Shown here one piece after another: positions 57,409 to 64,000 of a DNA stretch of 64,000 nucleotides. This DNA is from Pseudaminobacter soli (ex Zhang et al. 2022). Its GTDB lineage: Bacteria; Pseudomonadota; Alphaproteobacteria; Rhizobiales; Rhizobiaceae. Positions within the stretch are counted from its first letter, which is position 1; every line of letters starts with the position of its first letter. The notes beneath the pieces were generated by a model that was given only the letters and a program-made list of their open reading frames with translations, did not search any database and was not told the DNA's origin. Made by a program: the position numbers and the translations under genes. The stretch spans positions 62,001 to 126,000 of the forward strand of contig NZ_JABVCF010000010.1 in NCBI RefSeq assembly GCF_014595955.1, in the 5' to 3' direction.

Positions 57409-59640
57409 CTAGCCGTTCACCCGCTTGGCCTCGCTCACGGCCGGCGCGTTCTTGAGCTGCGTCAACAGCCGGTTGAGGTGTTTGACGTCCCAGACCTCGA
57501 GGTCGAGTTGCATCTCGGTGAAGTCGGGCGCCGTGCGGACCATGGACAGGCTATGGATGTTCGCGTCGTTCACCGCAACCACCTGGGCGATCTCGGCGAG
57601 TGAACCCGGCGCGTTGATCGCAGTGACCGAGATTCTTGCGGGGAAGCGTTCCCGGTTGCTCTCTTCGATATCCCAGCGCACGTCGATCCAGCGCTCCGGC
57701 TGATCGTCGAAGGCATTCAGCGCCGGCGACTGGATCGGATAGACGGTGATGCCCACGCCCGCCTGCATGATGCCGACGATACGGTCGCCAGGGACCGCGC
57801 CTTCGGGCGCGAAGCGCACCGGCAGGTCGCCGCCAACGCCGCGGATCGGCACCGCTCCGCCACTCTTTTCCGCCTTGCGGTCCTTCCTGGAGCCACGGCC
57901 GGGGAGCTGGAACAGCATTCCGGCAGCGTTGCGCAGCCTCGACCACCCCTCCTCGCGCTGCTGTGGAGGCGGCGTGGTTACGCGTTCCTCCTTGTAGTCG
58001 GGATAGACGGCGCGCAACACGTCGGAGGACGTCAGTTCGCCCCTGCCGACTGCCGTCAGCACGTCATCAACATCCTTGCGGGCGAGGCGCGCCAGTACCG
58101 GCTTGAGGCTGTCCCTGGTGAACTCCTTGTCGGCGCGCGCAAAGACCCGCTCGAGAATGCGCAGACCTAGTCCGGAATATTGCTTGCGGATCGCGTTCTT
58201 GGTGGCGCGCCGGATCGCCGCCCTCGCCTTTCCGGTGACCACGATCGATTCCCACGCGGCCGGCGGCACCTGCGCTTTCGAGCGGATGATCTCGACTTCG
58301 TCGCCGTTCTTCAGTTCGGTGATCAGCGGCATGATGCGCCCATTGATCTTGGCGCCGACGCAGGTGTCGCCCACCTCCGTATGCACGGCGTAGGCGAAGT
58401 CAATCGGCGTGGCGCCGCGCGGCAGCGCGATCAGCATGCCCTTCGGCGTGAAGCAGAAGACCTGATCCTGGAATAGCTCGAGCTTTGTGTTTTCCAGGAA
58501 GTCCTCTGGATTATCGCCTTCGGCCAACTGCTCGATCGTGCGCCTGAGCCAGGCATAGGCGTTCGTCTCCTTCGACATCGACGCGGCCGCGCCGTTGCCC
58601 TTTCTCACGCCGTCCTTGTAAAGCGCATGGGCCGCCACACCGTATTCGGCGATGGTGTTCATTTCATCGGTACGGATCTGCAACTCGATACGCTGGCGAG
58701 ACGGTCCGACGATAGTGGTGTGGATCGACCGGTAGTCGTTCTGCTTGGGTGTCGAGATGTAGTCCTTGAAGCGGCCGGGAACCATCGACCATGTGCTGTG
58801 GATGGCGCCGAGCGCGCGGTAGCAGTCCTCCACGCTCTGCGTGATGACGCGAAAGCCAAAGAGGTCGGAAAGCTGCTCCAGCGAGAGCGCCTTGGACTCC
58901 ATCTTGCGGAACACCGACCAGGGCTTCTTCTCGCGGCTCTTCACCTTCGCCTTGATCGCGTGCTTCTCGAACAGGGCCGAGAGCGCGGTTTCGATCTCGG
59001 CGACGACGCCGCGGTTCTTCTCGAAGATTTCCGCCAATCGCGCCGTCACCATGCGGTGCGCCTCGGGGTTGATGTGGCGGAACGCAAGTTCCTCCAGTTC
59101 CTCGCGCATGCCCTGCATGCCCATTCGGCCCGCAAGCGGCGCGTAGATGTCCATCGTCTCCTCGGCGATGCGCAGCCGCTTGCTCTCCGGCACGTGGTCG
59201 AGGGTGCGCATGTTGTGGAGGCGATCAGCGAGCTTTACGAGAAGGACGCGGACGTCCTCGGAGATGGCGAGAAGCAACTTGCGCAGGTTCTCCGCCTGCT
59301 CAGCCTTTCGGGAGACAAGGTCCAGCTTCTTCAGCTTGGTGAGGCCCTCGACGAGCTTGCCGATGTCGGGACCGAAAAGCTGATCGATCTCCTGCCGGGT
59401 GGCGGTCGTGTCCTCGATCGTATCGTGCAGCAGCGCGGCAGCCACGGTCGACTCGTCGAGGTGCATATCGGTCAGGATCGCCGCGACTTCGAGCGGATGC
59501 GAGAAGTAGGGATCGCCGGATGCGCGCCGTTGATGGCCATGCTTCTGCATGGCGTAGACATAGGCCTTGTTGAGCAGGGGCTCATTGACCTCGGGCTTGT
59601 AGCGCTGCACGCGCTCCACAAGCTCATATTGGCGCATCAT
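57409..59640 (-). CDS. rsh: Bifunctional (p)ppGpp synthetase/hydrolase (RelA/SpoT homologue)
   Basis: Makes and degrades the stringent-response alarmone. 743 residues: HD hydrolase domain with His48 and His72-Asp73 (LLHDTIEDTT), synthetase domain (about 240-350), TGS domain (about 385-450) and a C-terminal ACT domain. Both active sites look intact, so it is the bifunctional alphaproteobacterial Rsh. GGAG lies 13 bases upstream of the first of two adjacent ATG codons. A transcription terminator stands just upstream. Confidence 0.95.
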   Translation of the reverse strand: MMRQYELVERVQRYKPEVNEPLLNKAYVYAMQKHGHQRRASGDPYFSHPLEVAAILTDMHLDESTVAAALLHDTIEDTTATRQEIDQLFGPDIGKLVEGLTKLKKLDLVSRKAEQAENLRKLLLAISEDVRVLLVKLADRLHNMRTLDHVPESKRLRIAEETMDIYAPLAGRMGMQGMREELEELAFRHINPEAHRMVTARLAEIFEKNRGVVAEIETALSALFEKHAIKAKVKSREKKPWSVFRKMESKALSLEQLSDLFGFRVITQSVEDCYRALGAIHSTWSMVPGRFKDYISTPKQNDYRSIHTTIVGPSRQRIELQIRTDEMNTIAEYGVAAHALYKDGVRKGNGAAASMSKETNAYAWLRRTIEQLAEGDNPEDFLENTKLELFQDQVFCFTPKGMLIALPRGATPIDFAYAVHTEVGDTCVGAKINGRIMPLITELKNGDEVEIIRSKAQVPPAAWESIVVTGKARAAIRRATKNAIRKQYSGLGLRILERVFARADKEFTRDSLKPVLARLARKDVDDVLTAVGRGELTSSDVLRAVYPDYKEERVTTPPPQQREEGWSRLRNAAGMLFQLPGRGSRKDRKAEKSGGAVPIRGVGGDLPVRFAPEGAVPGDRIVGIMQAGVGITVYPIQSPALNAFDDQPERWIDVRWDIEESNRERFPARISVTAINAPGSLAEIAQVVAVNDANIHSLSMVRTAPDFTEMQLDLEVWDVKHLNRLLTQLKNAPAVSEAKRVNG

Positions 59641-59657
59641 GGGTGTGGGCTATCTCC

Positions 59658-59693
59658 AAAATTATGCGCCGTATCAGGCAATACGGCGCATAA
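59658..59693 (-). terminator. Strong intrinsic terminator between rpoZ and rsh
   Basis: On the minus strand TTATGCGCCGTAT pairs perfectly with ATACGGCGCATAA (13-base stem, 6-base loop) and TTTT follows. It ends only 18 bases before the rsh ATG. It would separate the rpoZ and rsh transcripts or act as an attenuator of rsh. Confidence 0.75.
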
Positions 59694-59746
59694 GACAGAT
59701 AGCCACGAAAGGCGAGCCACAAAAGGCCCGCCTAATAGTGCAAGGC

Positions 59747-60145
59747 TCAGTAATCTTCGCTTTTTTCCGGCGCGACCAGGCCTTCGATGCCGGCCAGCAG
59801 TTCCTCTTCCGACATGCGGTCGAAAGCAATGTTGCTCTCGTCCTCGCGATCGACCTCTTCGCCGGCAGCAACGGTCTGGTCGGCGATCTCGCCCCCTTCG
59901 CTCTCGGGCTCGTCCACCTCGACATGCTTCTGGAGGGAGTGAATGAGGTCCTCCTTGAGGTCGCCGGGCGACAGCGTCTCGTCGGCGATCTCGCGAAGCG
60001 CGACGACCGGATTCTTGTCGTTATCGCGCGGCACGGTGATCTGCGCGCCCTGCGATATCTGACGGGCACGATGACCGGCCAGGAGCACGAGCTCGAAGCG
60101 GTTCTCGACCTTGTCGATGCAGTCTTCAACGGTTACGCGGGCCAT
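59747..60145 (-). CDS. rpoZ: RNA polymerase omega subunit
   Basis: Helps fold and stabilise the polymerase beta' subunit, and in E. coli forms part of a ppGpp site. 132 residues starting [20 protein letters not shown], with the conserved [20 protein letters not shown]. The acidic C-terminal tail (after about 85) is longer than in E. coli, as usual in rhizobia. Its neighbour rsh makes ppGpp. Confidence 0.95.
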   Translation of the reverse strand: MARVTVEDCIDKVENRFELVLLAGHRARQISQGAQITVPRDNDKNPVVALREIADETLSPGDLKEDLIHSLQKHVEVDEPESEGGEIADQTVAAGEEVDREDESNIAFDRMSEEELLAGIEGLVAPEKSEDY

Positions 60146-60299
60146 TGACTGCCCCTTTCATACCTGAATGTCACGGAAACTGGCGGGGTCCATAACCCGA
60201 ACGCGGTTCGAAAACAAGCTTTTCGCTCTGCTTGTTCCGCAGCGGCAGAGTCAACGCGGACGGACGCTTCCTGTTCCAATTACATTTGCGTGACCGGAC

Positions 60300-60328
60300 T
60301 TGGATTATTCTCAACTCGACTATATCTG
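60300..60328 (+). promoter_or_regulatory. Putative promoter of the NYN gene
   Basis: TTGGAT and TATCTG separated by 17 bases, about 90 bases upstream of the ATG at 60417. Moderate match to the housekeeping consensus; pattern match only. The surrounding 60146-60416 spacer is otherwise featureless. Confidence 0.35.
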
Positions 60329-60416
60329 TATCGATTAGCGAAACGGCCAGCATTTCAGTTGCCGTTTCGGGGACATGATTGCAGCACCACTGTCTATTTG
60401 AGCAAGGACATTCCGC

Positions 60417-61001
60417 ATGTTCGATCCACGCGAGAAAGTTGCCCTCTTCATCGATGGCGCTAACCTGTATGCCACGTCTCGATCTCTTGGTTTCGATATA
60501 GACTACCGTAAACTCCTCGCAGCCTTCCAGAAACGCGGCTACCTTCTGCGCGCCTACTACTACACGGCTCTGGTAGAGGACCAGGAGTATTCATCGATCC
60601 GCCCATTGATCGATTGGCTGGATTATAACGGCTACAAGGTCGTGACCAAGCCCGCCAAGGAATTCACCGATGCGACCGGCCGGCGCAAGATCAAGGGCAA
60701 CATGGACATCGAGCTGACGGTCGATGCCCTGCAGCTTGCCGATTGCGTGGACCACTATGTCATCTTCTCGGGCGATGGCGACTTCCGGACCCTCGTGGAT
60801 GCGCTGCAGAGGCGCGGCCGTAAGGTGAGCGTGGTCTCCACCATGGCGTCGCAGCCGCCGATGATCTCTGACGAGTTGCGCCGGCAGGCCGACCATTTCA
60901 TCGACCTGACGACGCTGAAAGCCGAGGTCGGCCGCGATCCCTCCGAGCGTCCAGTGAGGCGGCCGGAGCCGGCGGTAGTGGCCAGCGAAGAGGAATTCTG
61001 A
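60417..61001 (+). CDS. NYN-domain (LabA-like) PIN-fold protein
   Basis: 194 residues with the NYN acidic motifs: FIDGANLYA (11-19), GNMDIELTVDALQLAD and FSGDGDFRTLVDAL. PIN/NYN domains form metal-dependent RNases, and LabA-like members are poorly characterised. It is routinely located near smpB, UDG and rpoZ in rhizobia, so a role in RNA turnover is possible. The domain alone is present, with a short Pro-rich tail. Confidence 0.92.
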   Translation: MFDPREKVALFIDGANLYATSRSLGFDIDYRKLLAAFQKRGYLLRAYYYTALVEDQEYSSIRPLIDWLDYNGYKVVTKPAKEFTDATGRRKIKGNMDIELTVDALQLADCVDHYVIFSGDGDFRTLVDALQRRGRKVSVVSTMASQPPMISDELRRQADHFIDLTTLKAEVGRDPSERPVRRPEPAVVASEEEF

Positions 61002-61102
61002 GGCCCCGAAAGCCTGGGATCTTCACTCTCGTTGGGGATGGCGGGCTTTTACGCGCTGCGGTGCATTGCCCGCCGTGCGCATGCTGTGGCAAGGCTCCGG
61101 GC

Positions 61103-61750
61103 GTGACGCCTTGCGAACCTTCCAACGATTGTCCCCTCTGCCCTCGCCTTTCCGCATTCCGTCATGAATGGCGGGAGCGCGAGCCGGACTGGTTCAACGC
61201 ACCCGTTCCCACGTTCCTGCCGCCGACTGGCGAAGAGTCCGTCCGCCTGCTGATCGTCGGCCTGGCCCCGGGACTTCGCGGGGCAAACCGCACCGGCCGG
61301 CCGTTCACGGGCGACTTTGCGGGGAACCTTCTCTATTCCACCCTGGTCCGATTCGGGTTCGCGCGCGGCCACTACGAGGCACGGCCGGACGATGGGCTTG
61401 AGCTGATCGACGCGGCGATCACCAACGCCGTGCGATGCGTGCCGCCGGAGAACAAGCCGACCACGCAGGAGATCGCCACCTGTCGGGCTTTCCTCGGCCC
61501 CACCCTGTCGCGCTTCCCCAATCTGAAAGTCATCGTCACGCTGGGCGCGATCGCGCATCAGTCGACCGTGCGGGCGCTGGGCGGCCGGGTCGCGGCCTAT
61601 CCGTTCAGGCACGGCGCCTCCGCGCCGATCGCCGACCTTTCACTGCTGTCGAGCTATCACTGCTCGCGCTACAACACCAATACCGGCGTGCTGACCGAGG
61701 AGATGTTCCTCGCCGTGTTCAGGGAAGCATCTCGTATCCTGCAGCAGTGA
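61103..61750 (+). CDS. Family 5 uracil-DNA glycosylase (UDGb)
   Basis: Removes uracil and some other damaged bases from DNA. 215 residues with GLAPGLRGANRTGRPFTGD (motif 1), NAVRCVPPENKPT and SSYHCSRYNTNTG (motif 3), a pattern that fits family 5 better than family 4. The DCPLCPRL cysteine cluster suggests a metal or Fe-S site. The start is uncertain: GTG at 61103 is family-like; a GTG at 61061 is possible. Confidence 0.88.
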   Translation: MTPCEPSNDCPLCPRLSAFRHEWREREPDWFNAPVPTFLPPTGEESVRLLIVGLAPGLRGANRTGRPFTGDFAGNLLYSTLVRFGFARGHYEARPDDGLELIDAAITNAVRCVPPENKPTTQEIATCRAFLGPTLSRFPNLKVIVTLGAIAHQSTVRALGGRVAAYPFRHGASAPIADLSLLSSYHCSRYNTNTGVLTEEMFLAVFREASRILQQ

Positions 61751-62051
61751 AGGTGGCCGGGTAGGTCGTCTAGTGGCTTTGAGGTATGCCTCCTCGAGGC
61801 CGATGCCGATGCGCATCGTATGCAAATCTCCTCGCATGGCTTTAGCCTCGGACTCGAAACCGCAAATCCGAGGTAGAACGAAGCGTCAAGATGCGTATGC
61901 ACCCCAGTGGCGGACGGGAGACGGGAGACGAGACCCTCGACAGCTAGCCTAACGCCCTTCCGTCTCCCTGGAGCAGTTGCCTAAGGCAGCGCGACCGCGC
62001 GGCCGCATCAGTCCGGCGCTCTCCATTGCATTACGAGCCATTGACTCATCC
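61751..62051. other. Intergenic region without gene
   Basis: About 300 bases between UDG and the arsR-type gene. The only pattern seen is a short direct repeat (GGGAGACGGGAGACG near 61916-61930). No long frame with good coding character on either strand. Confidence 0.5.
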
Positions 62052-62089
62052 ATAAACCTGTGTTTATCATAAACCATGGCTTATGATAA
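62052..62089 (+). promoter_or_regulatory. Doubled palindromic operator overlapping the arsR start
   Basis: Two copies of a 9-base palindrome, TTATCATAA (62064-62072) and TTATGATAA (62081-62089), lie 17 bases apart centre to centre and flank the ATG at 62076. An overlapping ATAAAC-CTGT-GTTTAT repeat lies at 62052-62067. Such spacing suits two repressor dimers on one face of DNA; binding by the encoded ArsR protein is inferred. Confidence 0.65.
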
Positions 62090-62387
62090 GGCATTTGCCG
62101 CGCTCTCGGACCCGACGCGGCGCAAGGTGTTCGAACTGGTGAGCGCGCGGCCGCGATCGGTTGCCCGTATCGCCGGTGAACTGCCGATATCGCAGCCGGC
62201 CGTTTCACATCATCTGAAGGTTCTGCGGGAGGCAGGCCTGGTGATCGCCGAGCCGAAGGGCGCCAGCAACATCTATCGCATCGACCCGCAGGGGCTCGCC
62301 GCCATCCGGACCTGGCTCGACCGGACGTGGGAGGCCGCGCTCGACGCATTCCAGGCAGAGTTCAGCATCGAGAAGGAGGAGAAATGA
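62076..62387 (+). CDS. ArsR-family regulator (non-metal type)
   Basis: 103-residue winged-helix repressor starting MAYDKAFAALSDPTRRKVFE, recognition helix QPAVSHHLKVLREAGLVI. It has no cysteines, so it does not sense metals; this type typically controls SRPBCC partners. Its stop overlaps the next gene (ATGA). The operator described above overlaps its start codon. Confidence 0.93.
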   Translation: MAYDKAFAALSDPTRRKVFELVSARPRSVARIAGELPISQPAVSHHLKVLREAGLVIAEPKGASNIYRIDPQGLAAIRTWLDRTWEAALDAFQAEFSIEKEEK

Positions 62388-62860
62388 CGATCTCAATCAG
62401 ACCCGCACCTGTCCGAAGGTCGGTGACGGTGCCCGCCCCGCAGGAGCGAGCATTCGACGTGTTCACGGCCCAGATGGGCAAGTGGTGGCCCGCCTCGCAT
62501 TCCATTGGCTCGACCTCGCAGAAAGCCGTCCGAATGGAACCGCGCTCCGGCGGACGCTGGTATGAGGTCGGCGAGGACGGAAAGGAATGCGACTGGGGCG
62601 AGGTGCTGGAATGGAACCGCCCGCGCCGTCTTGTGCTCGCGTGGCGGATCACTGCGGATTGGCGGTTCGATCCAGAGTTGCTGACCGAGGTCGAGGTGCT
62701 GTTCACGCCAATCGAGGAAAGCCGCACGCGCGTCGATCTCGAGCATCGGCTGCTCGAAAACTATGGCGACCGCGCCGAGGCCGCGCGAAACACCCTCGAT
62801 TCCGAAGGCGGCTGGCCGCTTCTGGTCGACCTCTATGCCAAGACCGTCGCTGCGGGCTGA
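62384..62860 (+). CDS. SRPBCC (AHSA1-like) domain protein
   Basis: 158 residues with the START/Bet v1-like fold: SVTVPAPQERAFDVFTAQMG near the start and WRFDPELLTEVEVLFTP later. Typical partner of ArsR regulators of this type; ligand unknown, AHSA1-like members may bind hydrophobic molecules. Translationally coupled to the arsR gene. Confidence 0.9.
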   Translation: MTISIRPAPVRRSVTVPAPQERAFDVFTAQMGKWWPASHSIGSTSQKAVRMEPRSGGRWYEVGEDGKECDWGEVLEWNRPRRLVLAWRITADWRFDPELLTEVEVLFTPIEESRTRVDLEHRLLENYGDRAEAARNTLDSEGGWPLLVDLYAKTVAAG

Positions 62861-62869
62861 ACGCTTCAA

Positions 62870-63568
62870 TCAGGTCCAGGCTTCGGCGATCGGCTTCACC
62901 AATGCTCCCAGGCGTTCCGCGATCCAGCGATGGCGGGCAGGCGATTTCGGCAGGAGGAAAGCATCGGCCCATTCACCGGTCACCGGGTCCTCGCCGAGAT
63001 AGGCGAGGACCGGCTGATCGGGGATGTAGCGGCTGAAGCGCTGGCTTATGTCGCGGCCATACACCCGCCAATGCCCGAATTTCTCAGGCTTGGCAAAACC
63101 CCAGTCGCGCGTCACCGGCTCGCGAATCGGATCGGGCACGGAGAGATAAACCAGCCCGTCTGGCGCCGCGATCCGCAGCAGTTCCAGGAGCGCCGCGCGG
63201 TCGTCGCCGACATGCTCCAGCACGTGCGAGCAGCCGACATAATCGTAACTCGCGTCGGGCCGATCTATCGCCTGGATGTCGATGCCGCCCGGCTCGCCAT
63301 AGACCGAAAGTTCGAAGGAGCGGAACCAGGCCGCATCGACCGTCGGGTCCGGCGAGAACTGGATCGCCGATGCGGCGGCGAAGCTCTCCGATCCCAGCCG
63401 CTCGAACATGATGCGGGAGATGCGATGGCGTTCCAGCGACCGGCAGCCGGTGCAGCGGGGCATTGCACCGTTCGGAGCGGTGCGGCCTCGCGGGCCTGGT
63501 CCGAACTCAGTGCCCCCACAGATTGGGCAGCGCGCCGTTGCGCCGCTTGCGCCGGCTTTCGAAGTCAT
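62870..63568 (-). CDS. Class I SAM-dependent methyltransferase with zinc finger
   Basis: 232 residues. A zinc-binding N-terminus (CPICGG at 14-19 and CTGC at 39-42) is followed by a Rossmann methyltransferase core with YDYVGCSHVLEHVGDDRAAL (motif IV/post-I) and LLRIAAPDGLVYLSVPDP. Substrate unknown; similar zinc-headed methyltransferases act on sugars or small molecules. It is convergent with the SRPBCC gene and upstream of smpB on the same strand. Confidence 0.85.
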   Translation of the reverse strand: MTSKAGASGATARCPICGGTEFGPGPRGRTAPNGAMPRCTGCRSLERHRISRIMFERLGSESFAAASAIQFSPDPTVDAAWFRSFELSVYGEPGGIDIQAIDRPDASYDYVGCSHVLEHVGDDRAALLELLRIAAPDGLVYLSVPDPIREPVTRDWGFAKPEKFGHWRVYGRDISQRFSRYIPDQPVLAYLGEDPVTGEWADAFLLPKSPARHRWIAERLGALVKPIAEAWT

Positions 63569-63664
63569 TGACCCCTCCGGAAACGGTGCACTCCCACATT
63601 TCCGCAGAAAACCAAGGCTTTCCTAGGGAGGACCTCGAGCCGAGGTGCATCTCCTTGTAAAGAA

Positions 63665-64000
63665 CTAGCCCCGTTCCTTGAGCAGGCGCCCCTTCTCGCG
63701 CGCCCAGTCGCGCTGCTTCTCGGTCTCGCGCTTGTCGTGCAGCTTCTTGCCGCGGGCGACCCCGAGCAGCAGTTTCGCCCGGCCCCTATCGTTGAAGTAG
63801 ATCTTCAGCGGCACCATGGTCATGCCTTCCCGCTCGACCGCCTGCGACAGCCGCGCCATCTCGCGCTTGTTGAGCAGCAGTTTCCTGCGGCGACGCGGTT
63901 CATGGTTGAAGCGGTTGGCCTGAAGATACTCCGGCAAATAGGAGTTGATGAGCCAGATCTCGCCGCCCTCGTTGGAGGCATATGCATCCTGGATGTTGGC
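63665..64000 (-). CDS. smpB: SsrA-binding protein SmpB (5' end cut by window)
   Basis: Delivers tmRNA to stalled ribosomes for trans-translation. The visible C-terminal 111 residues include [18 protein letters not shown] near the left edge and the end [20 protein letters not shown], the family hallmark. About 45 N-terminal residues lie beyond 64000. Its rhizobial location near NYN and rpoZ is conserved, here separated by an inserted methyltransferase and ArsR-SRPBCC block. Confidence 0.95.
   Translation of the reverse strand, partial: ANIQDAYASNEGGEIWLINSYLPEYLQANRFNHEPRRRRKLLLNKREMARLSQAVEREGMTMVPLKIYFNDRGRAKLLLGVARGKKLHDKRETEKQRDWAREKGRLLKERG

Noticed and set aside
57409-59640. Two separate relA and spoT functions
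   Set aside because: A single frame carries both HD hydrolase and synthetase signatures, so one bifunctional enzyme is present.
62076-62860. Toxin-antitoxin module
   Set aside because: The pair is a standard ArsR regulator with an SRPBCC partner, not a known toxin-antitoxin type.

Overview
The window is high-GC DNA from an alphaproteobacterium, most likely of the order Hyphomicrobiales (Rhizobiales), family Phyllobacteriaceae; a Mesorhizobium-like genome fits best. The evidence is gene order: fabD-fabG-acpP-fabF-mltG-yicC, rpsF-rpsR-rplI, dnaB-radA-cvpA-purF, pssA-psd and rpoZ-rsh-pyrE-acpS-lepB-rnc-era-recO are blocks I know from rhizobia. Genus assignment is inference. It is almost entirely chromosomal housekeeping DNA with small accessory insertions. 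I saw no rRNA, tRNA, prophage, intact insertion sequence or CRISPR array.

Layout. 1-5613 (minus strand): fatty-acid synthesis genes leading into cell-wall (mltG) and RNA-turnover (yicC) genes. 5863-9223: an LtaS/OpgB-like phosphoglycerol transferase, a poorly coding stretch, and a secreted Gly/His/Trp repeat protein. 9224-10715: ribosomal operon S6-S18-L9. 10802-14101: accessory island (GFA protein, cyclopropane fatty acid synthase, REP-like palindrome, GIY-YIG remnant, YnfA, HAD hydrolase) between rplI and dnaB. 14336-22124: dnaB, radA, cvpA, purF, a 47-residue membrane peptide, DoxX, SDR and a DMT transporter. 22125-22436: a candidate small RNA with a stress-sigma-type promoter and a strong terminator. 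22437-26185: phospholipid genes (fused acyltransferase/acyl-ACP ligase, pssA, psd). 26364-35841: ion transporter, LOG protein, LysM protein, ArsR plus Atm1-type ABC exporter, GGDEF-EAL protein, GST and RarD. 35936-41087: cimA, proline iminopeptidase operon and cysS. 41569-48066: small and unknown proteins, HMCES-type protease, NUDIX, dihydroorotase, YgfZ and HD phosphohydrolase. 48087-50125: GNAT plus RimK-like ATP-grasp pair. 50247-53010: ECF sigma/anti-sigma pair divergent from an MFS transporter. 53043-60145: recO back to rpoZ. 60417-64000: NYN protein, family 5 uracil-DNA glycosylase, ArsR-SRPBCC operon, methyltransferase and the 3' part of smpB.

Functionally the window is rich in lipid and envelope work: fab genes and AcpS (which activates AcpP), pssA/psd, cfa, the Aas-like fusion and the LtaS-like enzyme together cover fatty-acid synthesis, headgroup formation and lipid remodelling. 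RpoZ and Rsh place stringent control beside RNA-processing and GTPase genes. The most original points are the GNAT/ATP-grasp pair, the candidate sRNA, the terminator just upstream of rsh, and a doubled palindromic operator over an arsR start codon.
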